DNA from: CAYQDB01 sp964416195
Lineage (GTDB): Bacteria > Zixibacteria > MSB-5A5 > GN15 > FEB-12
Direction: 5' to 3'
Assembly: GCA_964416195.1 (NCBI GenBank)
Contig: CAYQDB010000024.1
Location: 1 to 29,891, forward strand
Length of the DNA: 29,891 bases
Every line of letters starts with the position of its first letter. Positions within the stretch are counted from its first letter, which is position 1. Both the position numbers and the translations under genes were made by a program. The notes below the pieces were generated by a model, which was not told the origin of the DNA, searched no databases, and was given only the letters and a program-made list of their open reading frames with translations. Shown here piece by piece: positions 6,698 to 13,844 of this stretch.

Positions 6698-8074
6698 ATG
6701 CCCAATATTCTCGTGGTTGATGACAAAGATTCGATGCGCAACATGCTGACTGAGACGCTGGTTGAAGAGGGTCACCGGGTCGACTCTGCCCCTGACGGCC
6801 GTCGCGCCCTGGAGCTGGTGCGCAACAAATCGTACGACTTGGTACTGACAGATCTGAAGATGCCGAATATTGATGGGCTGGAAGTGCTCGGTGGCGTCAA
6901 AGAGGTCGATGCCGATACATCGGTGATAGTCATGACGGCCTACGGCACGATTGAGGATGCCGTGTCGGCTATGAAGAAAGGCGCCTATGACTTCATCACC
7001 AAGCCGTTCGATACTGAGCACTTATGTGTCTTGATCAACCGCGCCCTCGAAAACCGCCGTCTCATAGCTGAGAACACGCTGCTTCGTCAGGAACTATTCG
7101 AAGGGCATGGTTTCTCAGATATCATTGGCCAAAACGAGAAAATGGTGGAGATTTGTAGCCTGATTCGGAAAGTTTCCAAATCCGATGCTACCGTCTTACT
7201 ACAGGGAGAATCGGGGACAGGTAAGGAGCTTTTCGCACGGGCGATTCATTCCCTCTCTCTGCGAAAAGATCGACCCTATATCGCTATCAACTGCGCCGCT
7301 ATTCCCCGCGAGCTGCTGGAGAACGAGCTATTCGGTTCGGAAAAGGGAGCATTCACCGGCGCCCATGCGCGCAAGATGGGTAAGTTCGAAATCGCCAACT
7401 CCGGCACTATTTTCCTTGATGAAATCGGTGACATGGACACCTCTCTGCAGGCAAAGCTGCTACGTGTGCTGCAGCAGAAGAACTTCGAGCGGCTGGGCGG
7501 CACCAAGCCGATTGATGTAGACGTCCGCATCATAGCCGCCACTAATATGGACCTCAATGAGCAAATCAGGCTGAAGTGTTTCCGAGAGGATTTGTATTAC
7601 CGGTTGTCGGTTTTCCCGATTACTATCCCACCTCTCAGCGAACGCCGCGACGACATCGGGCGCCTGGTGGAATACTTCACAGATAAGTACTGTCGGGAAA
7701 TGAAAAAGCCGAGGAAATCGCTTTCCAAAGATGCTCTCAATCTCTTGCAGAAATACCACTGGCCCGGCAACGTGCGGGAGCTGGAGAACACCATTGAACG
7801 TGCAGTGATTCTTGCCGAGGGGAAGAAGATCAGTCCCGATCACTTGGCGATCCGTTTGCAACGCACCGATGAAATCCAATTGCGTGAAGGAGCCGGTCTA
7901 AAAGAGATCGGCGCTCACGCTCAGATGCGGGCTGAGAAGGCAACAATTGTCCGCGTGCTCAAGCAGGTCCGCGGTAACAAACGCAAGTGCGCCCGGGTTC
8001 TGAAAATCGATTACACCACCCTCTTTGACAAAATAAAGAAATATAATATCGAAAAGGCCATGCCGGAGGGATGA
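6698..8074 (+). CDS. NtrC-family sigma-54-dependent response regulator
   Basis: 458 residues in the standard three-domain order. The receiver domain (1-120) has the acidic pair Asp8/Asp9, phospho-acceptor Asp52 (LVLTDLKMPNIDG), Thr80 and Lys102. The AAA+ domain (140-375) has Walker A GESGTGKE (170-177), the sigma-54 contact loop GAFTGA (217-222), Walker B with Asp241-Glu242, and the arginine-rich sensor region YHWPGNVRELEN. A Fis-type helix-turn-helix ends the protein (GNKRKCARVLKIDYTTLFDK). All residues needed for phosphorylation and ATP-driven opening of sigma-54 promoters are present. No histidine kinase is adjacent, so the partner is an orphan elsewhere. ATG 6698 follows a GAGGAG ribosome site. 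Targets cannot be read from this window. Confidence 0.96.
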   Translation: MPNILVVDDKDSMRNMLTETLVEEGHRVDSAPDGRRALELVRNKSYDLVLTDLKMPNIDGLEVLGGVKEVDADTSVIVMTAYGTIEDAVSAMKKGAYDFITKPFDTEHLCVLINRALENRRLIAENTLLRQELFEGHGFSDIIGQNEKMVEICSLIRKVSKSDATVLLQGESGTGKELFARAIHSLSLRKDRPYIAINCAAIPRELLENELFGSEKGAFTGAHARKMGKFEIANSGTIFLDEIGDMDTSLQAKLLRVLQQKNFERLGGTKPIDVDVRIIAATNMDLNEQIRLKCFREDLYYRLSVFPITIPPLSERRDDIGRLVEYFTDKYCREMKKPRKSLSKDALNLLQKYHWPGNVRELENTIERAVILAEGKKISPDHLAIRLQRTDEIQLREGAGLKEIGAHAQMRAEKATIVRVLKQVRGNKRKCARVLKIDYTTLFDKIKKYNIEKAMPEG

Positions 8075-8172
8075 GATAGAAATCCGCCCTTGGGGCGAAC
8101 AGGCAGTTACCCCCGGCTTGTTTCCACAGCAGACATTTCTCGCCGCAGCGGAAGAAACCTGTACTCGGAAGT

Positions 8173-8628
8173 CTACTTACTTACAGTAGCTGAATGGCGG
8201 CGGTGACCGGTCCTCGCGGCCTTTGGGATCGGACTGTTGACGTTGCTTGTCTCGGACAAGCGACCGTCCGGACCTATTTGAAGCATGTCGGCAATCTTTT
8301 GCTTGTCACAGCCAACCGTCAGCAGCCGGGCTGCTCTGACAATAGGTCTGCGCAGCAGGGTATGATCCTTAGCCATCAACCTGATGATGTCATCACGACT
8401 GGGCAGATGTTTGTCCAAGCGATATTTCTTATACGAGTCGGACAGCGTATTCAGAAAGTGGGTGATCTCGACATGACCAATAAGTTTTGATAACTCTTCC
8501 TCCGACAGCGGGTCCTCGCCGATGTCCCGGACGTCCAGCAGCACTCCGGCATCCTCTATGAATTTCTTGGTTTCGGCGCAGTTGCCGTCATTCCCGTAGG
8601 TCAGATATTGTGCGCGTTTGGAAGTCAT
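8173..8628 (-). CDS. ArsC/Spx-family thioredoxin-fold protein
   Basis: 151 residues from ATG 8628, which has AGGAGGT four bases upstream. The first ~118 residues follow the ArsC/Spx/YffB pattern: a strand (AQYLTYGN), one Cys (Cys17) at the start of helix 1 (NCAETKKFIEDAG), and LLRRPIVRAARLLTVG in the second half, where RRPI carries the conserved Arg-cisPro. Arsenate reductases of this family use the single Cys with glutaredoxin; Spx proteins have a CxxC pair, absent here. A basic tail of about 30 residues (GHRRHSATVSK) extends past the usual ~115 residues. No ars operon genes are near, so arsenate reduction is not supported by context. A redox or regulatory role is equally possible. Confidence 0.8.
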   Translation of the reverse strand: MTSKRAQYLTYGNDGNCAETKKFIEDAGVLLDVRDIGEDPLSEEELSKLIGHVEITHFLNTLSDSYKKYRLDKHLPSRDDIIRLMAKDHTLLRRPIVRAARLLTVGCDKQKIADMLQIGPDGRLSETSNVNSPIPKAARTGHRRHSATVSK

Positions 8629-9234
8629 AGTACCTCCTGAAGTCTATCCTTTCTTATCAGCGCCCATAGTATACAAAAAGAAAGTTCTGTATATTCCAGA
8701 TTTGGCGACCATTCTTTAGTACAAGGCTATGGGTGCTTGCCTGTGATTAGTTGAGCATGTTACCATCTTTAATTGGGTCACAAGCTCAAAGAATAACTAT
8801 AAAAACAAAATACGTTTGTGCTTGTCAACAACTATTTACCAATTCTTATCCTGCCGGCGTCAGTAACCGGCTAACATTTTACCGGCTGTCTCCTGATCGG
8901 TACCCCTTAGTTTGAGTCAATTTGGACATGAACCTTCAATGTGTAAAGTAAAAACCGGATCTCTCAGTCCCTCTGTTCCGACTGGGGCCTGAATGTAAGG
9001 GATACTTTCATAGGGAGCCCGTAATGTAATTATCGGAACAACCGGCTTGGACTTAACTTACGCCTCCTATATTTTAACGCAAGAACTACGCAGGAGTTCC
9101 AGGTAACTCCGGAAAGATTCCACTGGCTGGGTGTAAACGGAGCAACCTGCTACCTTACGCGCCGCACGAGGTTATCTCAACCAGCTATAGACTTGACGAA
9201 CAAGACCGCCAGAACGTTTAATAGACCTTTCCCG
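8629..9234. other. 606-base gene-free spacer
   Basis: This AT-richer stretch lies upstream of the minus-strand ArsC-like gene and beyond the 3' end of the methyltransferase gene. The only long frame (9193-9375) overlaps the methyltransferase and has no coding features. TATACT on the minus strand near 8670 could be the -10 box for the ArsC-like gene, but no good -35 goes with it. No tRNA, riboswitch or strong hairpin was recognised. Confidence 0.5.
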
Positions 9235-9852
9235 TCACAGCCTCACCGCTACTCCCACACCGTCTCGGAGGGGGATTATAGTGGTGAAGAACCGAGGGTC
9301 ATTATACAGCTTCTCAGTGAACTCGACTATGGCTCGGGTCGTTCTATCCGGTCTTTTACTGCACACCTTTCCTGACCATATGAGATTATCAGATATAAAT
9401 AGGCCACCCCGTCTCAATCGGGCCGCAACCGCGTCGATGGTTTTGGGGTAGTCTTCCTTATCGATGTCATTCAGGATGATATCAAACTGGCCGTCGGTTC
9501 TTTGTAGGACTTGCAATGCATCACCAACATGGTAGTCAAAGCGACTCTGAAGGCCGGCGCGTTTGAAGTAGTTGAGAGCCAGCCGCTTGTTTTTCCGGTC
9601 AGTGTCTGTCATGGTGATGTGACCTTTGCTCCCTGCGGCCAGTGAGAACCAGTAGGCCGAGTATCCAAACCCGGAGCCGAGTTCCATGATTCTCTTGGCC
9701 TTTGTAATCATAGTGAGCTGATATAGAAACCGCCCGACTAGAGGCCCGATAATGGGGAATCTGTGCTCGGCAGCATAAGCTTCCATCTCCCGCAGAACTT
9801 CCGGACGCGGTGGGGTTACCTGGTGAAGATATTTGTGGACCCTTTCGAACAT
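9235..9852 (-). CDS. SAM-dependent O-methyltransferase (caffeoyl-CoA OMT-like, COG4122)
   Basis: 205 residues. SAM-binding motif I reads IMELGSGFGYSAYWFS (about 55-70), an acidic residue follows strand 2 (ITMTDTD), and the metal-site region FDIILNDIDKEDYP and GGLFISDNLIWSGKV are typical of class I metal-dependent O-methyltransferases of the caffeoyl-CoA/catechol type. These proteins methylate hydroxyls on small molecules; bacterial members have varied and mostly unknown substrates. ATG 9852 is preferred over ATG 9888 because GAGG lies about ten bases before it and the fold begins there (MFERVHKYLHQVTPPR). It is encoded downstream of ispH on the same strand with a 107-base gap, so cotranscription is possible but not shown. 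Confidence 0.88.
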   Translation of the reverse strand: MFERVHKYLHQVTPPRPEVLREMEAYAAEHRFPIIGPLVGRFLYQLTMITKAKRIMELGSGFGYSAYWFSLAAGSKGHITMTDTDRKNKRLALNYFKRAGLQSRFDYHVGDALQVLQRTDGQFDIILNDIDKEDYPKTIDAVAARLRRGGLFISDNLIWSGKVCSKRPDRTTRAIVEFTEKLYNDPRFFTTIIPLRDGVGVAVRL

Positions 9853-9959
9853 TGGATGTTTTCCTCTTTTCCTTGGATAAGATATCATGTGTCAAGGCTG
9901 CAAGGTTTTGACCAACAGCGCTTTCATGCGCCTGCCGCCTGTCTCACCTCACGGTGCTG

Positions 9960-10871
9960 TCACGCCTTGGCGTTGGGCTCCTCTTTTTCCGGCACGATGA
10001 CTTCCGCCTTTCCGCCTGAAATCTCTATCAGTCTCCTGATTACATCTTCCACCAGAAAATCAGGAGTGGAGGCGCCGGCTGAAATTCCGACGTTTTCAAC
10101 ACTCTGATCCTCAGCAAACCATTTATCGTCAATATCATGCGCCGACCCGATAAGGACCCCCCGGCCGCAAATAGCCTCCGAGATCTTTGTCAACCGTTTC
10201 GAGTTAGCCGAGGTGGCCGAGCCAACCACCAGGACCATGTCCACCTGCGGCGCCAGGTCCATAATGGCCGTCTGCCGCTGCCTGGTAGCATTACATATAG
10301 TATTGAAGATCTCAATGTGCGGCCACTTCTTTTTGGCTAGTTTTTCCACTTCGGCAAACTCTGACACCTCGGCGGTCGTTTGCACAGTCAGGCCAAGTTT
10401 GCGGTCCGGCCAGTTGGGAAGCGCCAGCAATTCACTCCTGCTGCCGACTACGGTGATACTTCCAGGGGCATGGCCGATGATACCCTTGGTTTCATCGTGG
10501 GTAATGTCACCATAATGAATGACGTGGTAGCCGTTTTGAATAATCTTTTTAATAATCGTGTAGATCCTGCTCACCAGCGGGCAGGTGGCGTCAATGACCG
10601 TCAGGCCTTTTCCCTCTGCTCTGGCTTTCACATCAGGAGCGACCCCGTGGGCAGATATAATCAATGTCCCCTCATCGACGTCATCGACAGAAAACGTCTG
10701 ATCGATGCCCTGCTTTCGAAAGCTTTCCACCACTGCTTCGTTATGTACGATCTCGTTAAGAATCGTAACTCTGCCGTTCTTTTTCCGAGCTGTCTCCTCT
10801 GCGGTATTGATAGCTCGCTTAACTCCCATGCAGAAGCCATGGTGCCGGGCGATCATGATCTTTTTCAGCAT
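9960..10871 (-). CDS. ispH: 4-hydroxy-3-methylbut-2-enyl diphosphate reductase (IspH/LytB)
   Basis: 303 residues. This is the last enzyme of the MEP isoprenoid pathway, reducing HMBPP to IPP and DMAPP through a [4Fe-4S] cluster. The three cluster cysteines are present: Cys14 (HGFCMGV), Cys97 (DATCP) and Cys193 (TICNATR). Substrate-binding His43, His75 and His125 are also present, with proton-donor Glu127 (HDETKG) and the TSANSKRL loop in place of the usual SSNSxRL. ATG 10871 has GGAG six bases upstream and begins the family homology; the in-frame ATG at 10904 is less likely. It follows pdxT by 41 bases on the same strand, so the two are probably cotranscribed. Confidence 0.97.
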   Translation of the reverse strand: MLKKIMIARHHGFCMGVKRAINTAEETARKKNGRVTILNEIVHNEAVVESFRKQGIDQTFSVDDVDEGTLIISAHGVAPDVKARAEGKGLTVIDATCPLVSRIYTIIKKIIQNGYHVIHYGDITHDETKGIIGHAPGSITVVGSRSELLALPNWPDRKLGLTVQTTAEVSEFAEVEKLAKKKWPHIEIFNTICNATRQRQTAIMDLAPQVDMVLVVGSATSANSKRLTKISEAICGRGVLIGSAHDIDDKWFAEDQSVENVGISAGASTPDFLVEDVIRRLIEISGGKAEVIVPEKEEPNAKA

Positions 10872-10912
10872 GCTTTCTCCGACGGATTGATAGCTACTGT
10901 TCACTGTGTCGA

Positions 10913-11530
10913 TCAGAGGCGCGCACTTTCGTGTTGTACGCAGACAAACCTTCTCAGAAAATACTCCAGCAAGGCTGTGTTATCATCTAATTCCGTATGA
11001 AAGGAGCCAGCCAGTATGTTCTTCTGCGAAACCAGTATGGGGCTGTCCCGGTAGACGGCAAGAACTTCCACCTCTGTGCCGATACGGGTAACTCTTGGCG
11101 CACGGATAAAAGTTGCCGTGAGCGCAACTGGGCCCTTCCCCAGGTCAGCTATGATGTTCTCTTGGAAAGAGAAGATCTGCCGACCATAGCCATTGCGGAC
11201 AACATCGATATCCAGCAAACCGAGCGTTCTGATCTCAGCCTGATTGTCCTCGACATATTTTGCCAGTATTACCATCCCGGCGCAGGTTCCCCAGATCGGT
11301 TTGTTTTGACCGAACGCAACTAGCGGCTGCTGCAAGCCGAAGCGATCAATCAGATTGCTCATAGTGGTTGATTCTCCTCCGGGGATAATCAGCGCATCAA
11401 GTTGCTCAAGATCGGACGGCAGACGTACTTCGACGGCTACGGCTCCTAACAGGTCGAGCTGATAAATATGACGCTGGAAGTCTCCTTGCAGGGCCAGGAC
11501 CCCAACTTGTATGTCCGAATATGCGGTCAT
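10913..11530 (-). CDS. pdxT: Pyridoxal 5'-phosphate synthase glutaminase subunit PdxT
   Basis: 205 residues, close to the family norm. PdxT hydrolyses glutamine and channels ammonia to PdxS, which builds pyridoxal phosphate from ribose 5-phosphate and glyceraldehyde 3-phosphate. All signature motifs are present: GVLALQGDF, PGGESTT, nucleophile Cys83 in WGTCAGM, RNGYGRQ, and His178/Glu180 in AGSFHTEL, completing the Cys-His-Glu triad. ATG 11530 is the only start that keeps the first beta strand; no clear ribosome site precedes it. The partner gene pdxS, often directly upstream, is absent from this window; ispH follows instead. The same product supplies the cofactor for glycine cleavage, but no regulatory link is visible. 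Confidence 0.96.
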   Translation of the reverse strand: MTAYSDIQVGVLALQGDFQRHIYQLDLLGAVAVEVRLPSDLEQLDALIIPGGESTTMSNLIDRFGLQQPLVAFGQNKPIWGTCAGMVILAKYVEDNQAEIRTLGLLDIDVVRNGYGRQIFSFQENIIADLGKGPVALTATFIRAPRVTRIGTEVEVLAVYRDSPILVSQKNILAGSFHTELDDNTALLEYFLRRFVCVQHESARL

Positions 11531-11998
11531 TGCATGTTAAACAGCCAAAAAAGTTCGTTTGTACTAAAGTAATGCACTTTGGCGGGGATGGTCAAGGTTA
11601 GTAGGACAAAACTCCCATCATTTTGACTCATAGGGTTAAGCAAAGCTAAGCTGCAGGGTTGGTGGGTCTATTGGCGGCATTTCATTCCAGATTTTGACGT
11701 TCAGCAGGTGACCTATCTTTTTCATGTTGCAACCATCCCACTGTTCGAAGAAAAAAATGTTTCATGCTGCTGGCATCGTTTGAGAATGCTGAAGAGACGC
11801 TCTTCGGGAATCACATTCTGCACATGCTGGAATCGTCCTATTCAAGACAGACTACACCTCACTGCAGCAGGAATAGGCAATAGCCTGCAACAGGACCTTC
11901 TCTGGACATTACCGGTTTGAGCAGTAACTCTCATTAGTTCTTTTCTTTTACGCAACAGCAGGCTATATTGTGCGCCAAATTCAGTGGAGGATAGATGC
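11531..11998. other. 468-base spacer between divergent pdxT and ETF:quinone oxidoreductase genes
   Basis: This region must hold promoters for both divergent genes, but none could be assigned with confidence; TATATT near 11964 is a candidate -10 for the plus-strand gene. A 70-codon frame at 11708-11920 has no start signal, an odd composition and no recognisable motif, and is rejected. No hairpins of note. Confidence 0.4.
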
Positions 11999-13675
11999 AT
12001 GGACGTAGAGCGTGATGTTCTCGATACAGATATATTGATCGTTGGGGCGGGACCTGCCGGTCTGGCGCTGGCCTACAAGTTAGCGGTGTTGGTAGAATCC
12101 GATGAGTCGGTCGAGATGCCGGAAATTCTGGTGATGGATAAGGCTTCCTATGCCGGGGCGCACTCTCTTTCGGGGGCCGTCATGGATCCCAGAGCCATCG
12201 CCGAGCTTATCCCTGATTTTGTCGATAAGGGAGCGCCGCTGGAAGCAAAGGTCAGTTCCGAAGCCATGTATTATCTCTCGGGGCGTGGGGCTATTAAGTT
12301 CCCTTTCATGCCACCGGCCCTCAACAATCACGGCAACTATATCGTCTCACTGAACAAGTTCACCGGCTGGATGGCTGAGCAGGTAGAAGCCAAAGGAATT
12401 GATGTCTATGCCGGTCTGGCCGGGTACGATCTGCTTATCGAGGATGGATGCGTAACCGGAGTGCAGACAGTCGATATGGGTCTGGATAAAGATGGAAACC
12501 AGAAATCCAATTTCGAGCCGGGGTCTGTTATCAAGGCCAAGGTGACCGTCCTGTGCGAGGGTGTACACGGCTCTCTAACCCGCCATGCTTTTGAGAGAAT
12601 ACCCCGGTTGACTGAAGGCCGCCTGCCGCAGTCGCACTTGACCGGCGTCAAGGAAGTATGGGAAGTCCCTGACGGCCGTATTAAGGCCGGACAGGTGATT
12701 CACACCCTCGGGTGGCCGCAGCCCAAGCACGAATACGGCGGGGCATGGGTCTACGGAATGAGCGATAACATGGTCTCGATCGGTTATGCTGTCGGACTCA
12801 ATTCACCCGATCCAACCAATGATCCTCACATGAAGTTCCAGCGCTACAAGAATCACCCGCTGGTAAAGAAGATTCTCGACGGTGGAACTATGCTCCACTA
12901 CGGAGCGAAAACAATCCCGGACGCCGGTTACTACTCGATGCCGAAGCTCTATCACGATGGCTTGTTGCTGTGTGGTGACTCGGCAGGGTTCCTGAATCCG
13001 CAGAAGTTGAAAGGGATTCATCTGGGGATCAAGTCCGGCATCATGGCCGCCGAGACGCTGTTCGATTGCCTTAAAGCCACTGATTTTTCGGCCAACATGC
13101 TGAAGAAGTACGAAGAGCGGTTTGAAAACAGTTGGGCCAAAAGGGAGCTGTATGGGTCGCGGAACTTCCATGCCGCCTTCAAGGGAGGCCTCTGGGCGGG
13201 TCTGTTTCACGGCGTCATTCAGATGCTAACGGGCGGCAGAGGCTTGTTCGATCGCCGCGAGAATGAAGCCGACCACACCTATATGCTCAAGATTGAAGGC
13301 TACAAAAAGCGGTTTGGCCACACTCCTGAAAAGACCTCCCTGAAATTTGACAATGAGTATATCTTCGACAAACTGACCGATGTCTACAAATCCGGCTCTA
13401 CTCACGAAGAAAACCAGCCGCCACATCTGGTCATTGCCGATTATGACATCTGTAACAACCGCTGCACCGAAGAATACGGCAACCCCTGTCAGCACTTCTG
13501 CCCCGCCCATGTCTACGAAATGGTTGATGATCCCGACCGCGCCGGAATGCTAAAGCTTCAATTAACTCCCTCCAACTGCGTCCACTGCAAGACCTGTGAT
13601 ATTGCCGACCCTTATCAAGTCATCCGCTGGGTCACACCGCAGGGCGGCGAAGGGCCGAACTATACGAACCTATAG
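11999..13675 (+). CDS. Electron-transfer flavoprotein:ubiquinone oxidoreductase (ETF-QO)
   Basis: 558 residues. The enzyme passes electrons from reduced ETF, loaded by acyl-CoA and amino-acid dehydrogenases, to the quinone pool at the membrane. The FAD-binding GAGPAG (16-21) starts the protein. HSLSGAVMDP, GWPQPKHEYGGAWVYGM and LLLCGDSAGFLNPQKLKGIHLG are characteristic of ETF-QO. The [4Fe-4S] cysteines are Cys501 (CPAHVYE), Cys527, Cys530 and Cys533 (NCVHCKTC), the human pattern with one extra residue in the first gap. ATG 11999 has GGAGG eight bases upstream; the GTG at 11984 is too close to that site. No etfA/etfB genes are adjacent. The role fits the propionyl-CoA and proline pathways seen at the left of the window. 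Confidence 0.97.
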   Translation: MDVERDVLDTDILIVGAGPAGLALAYKLAVLVESDESVEMPEILVMDKASYAGAHSLSGAVMDPRAIAELIPDFVDKGAPLEAKVSSEAMYYLSGRGAIKFPFMPPALNNHGNYIVSLNKFTGWMAEQVEAKGIDVYAGLAGYDLLIEDGCVTGVQTVDMGLDKDGNQKSNFEPGSVIKAKVTVLCEGVHGSLTRHAFERIPRLTEGRLPQSHLTGVKEVWEVPDGRIKAGQVIHTLGWPQPKHEYGGAWVYGMSDNMVSIGYAVGLNSPDPTNDPHMKFQRYKNHPLVKKILDGGTMLHYGAKTIPDAGYYSMPKLYHDGLLLCGDSAGFLNPQKLKGIHLGIKSGIMAAETLFDCLKATDFSANMLKKYEERFENSWAKRELYGSRNFHAAFKGGLWAGLFHGVIQMLTGGRGLFDRRENEADHTYMLKIEGYKKRFGHTPEKTSLKFDNEYIFDKLTDVYKSGSTHEENQPPHLVIADYDICNNRCTEEYGNPCQHFCPAHVYEMVDDPDRAGMLKLQLTPSNCVHCKTCDIADPYQVIRWVTPQGGEGPNYTNL

Positions 13676-13710
13676 TACGAGGTGGCCCACCGCTTGCGGA
13701 AGGTGTTTAA

Positions 13711-13733
13711 GGCAGCCTCACCGGGAGGCTGCC
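13711..13733. repeat. Perfect 9-bp hairpin after ETF-QO
   Basis: GGCAGCCTC and GAGGCTGCC pair perfectly around ACCGG. No T-run follows (CCTACAAG), so it is not a standard terminator. On the minus strand it continues from GTAGGGCAGCC, similar to the GTAGGGC element at 4536. Confidence 0.6.
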
Positions 13734-13769
13734 CTACAAGACAACCTTCCCGCACCTTGTCTGACGCAC

Positions 13770-13798
13770 TTGTCTTCGCAGTAATCTTTCTATATAAT
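13770..13798 (+). promoter_or_regulatory. Sigma-70-type promoter of acnA
   Basis: TTGTCT (13770-13775) and a perfect TATAAT (13793-13798) are separated by 17 bases. Transcription would start near 13805, leaving a short leader of about 40 bases with the AAGGAGG ribosome site of acnA. Confidence 0.7.
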
Positions 13799-13844
13799 TA
13801 ATCAAGTTATTGACGTTTTTTAACAAATCATAAGGAGGTTTATG

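Noticed and set aside
8080..8100. CGCCC-TTG-GGGCG as terminator after the sigma-54 activator
   Set aside because: Only five pairs and no T-run; too weak to call.
11708..11920. 70-codon frame in the pdxT/ETF-QO spacer
   Set aside because: Cys/Trp/Arg-rich composition, no start signal and no motif.
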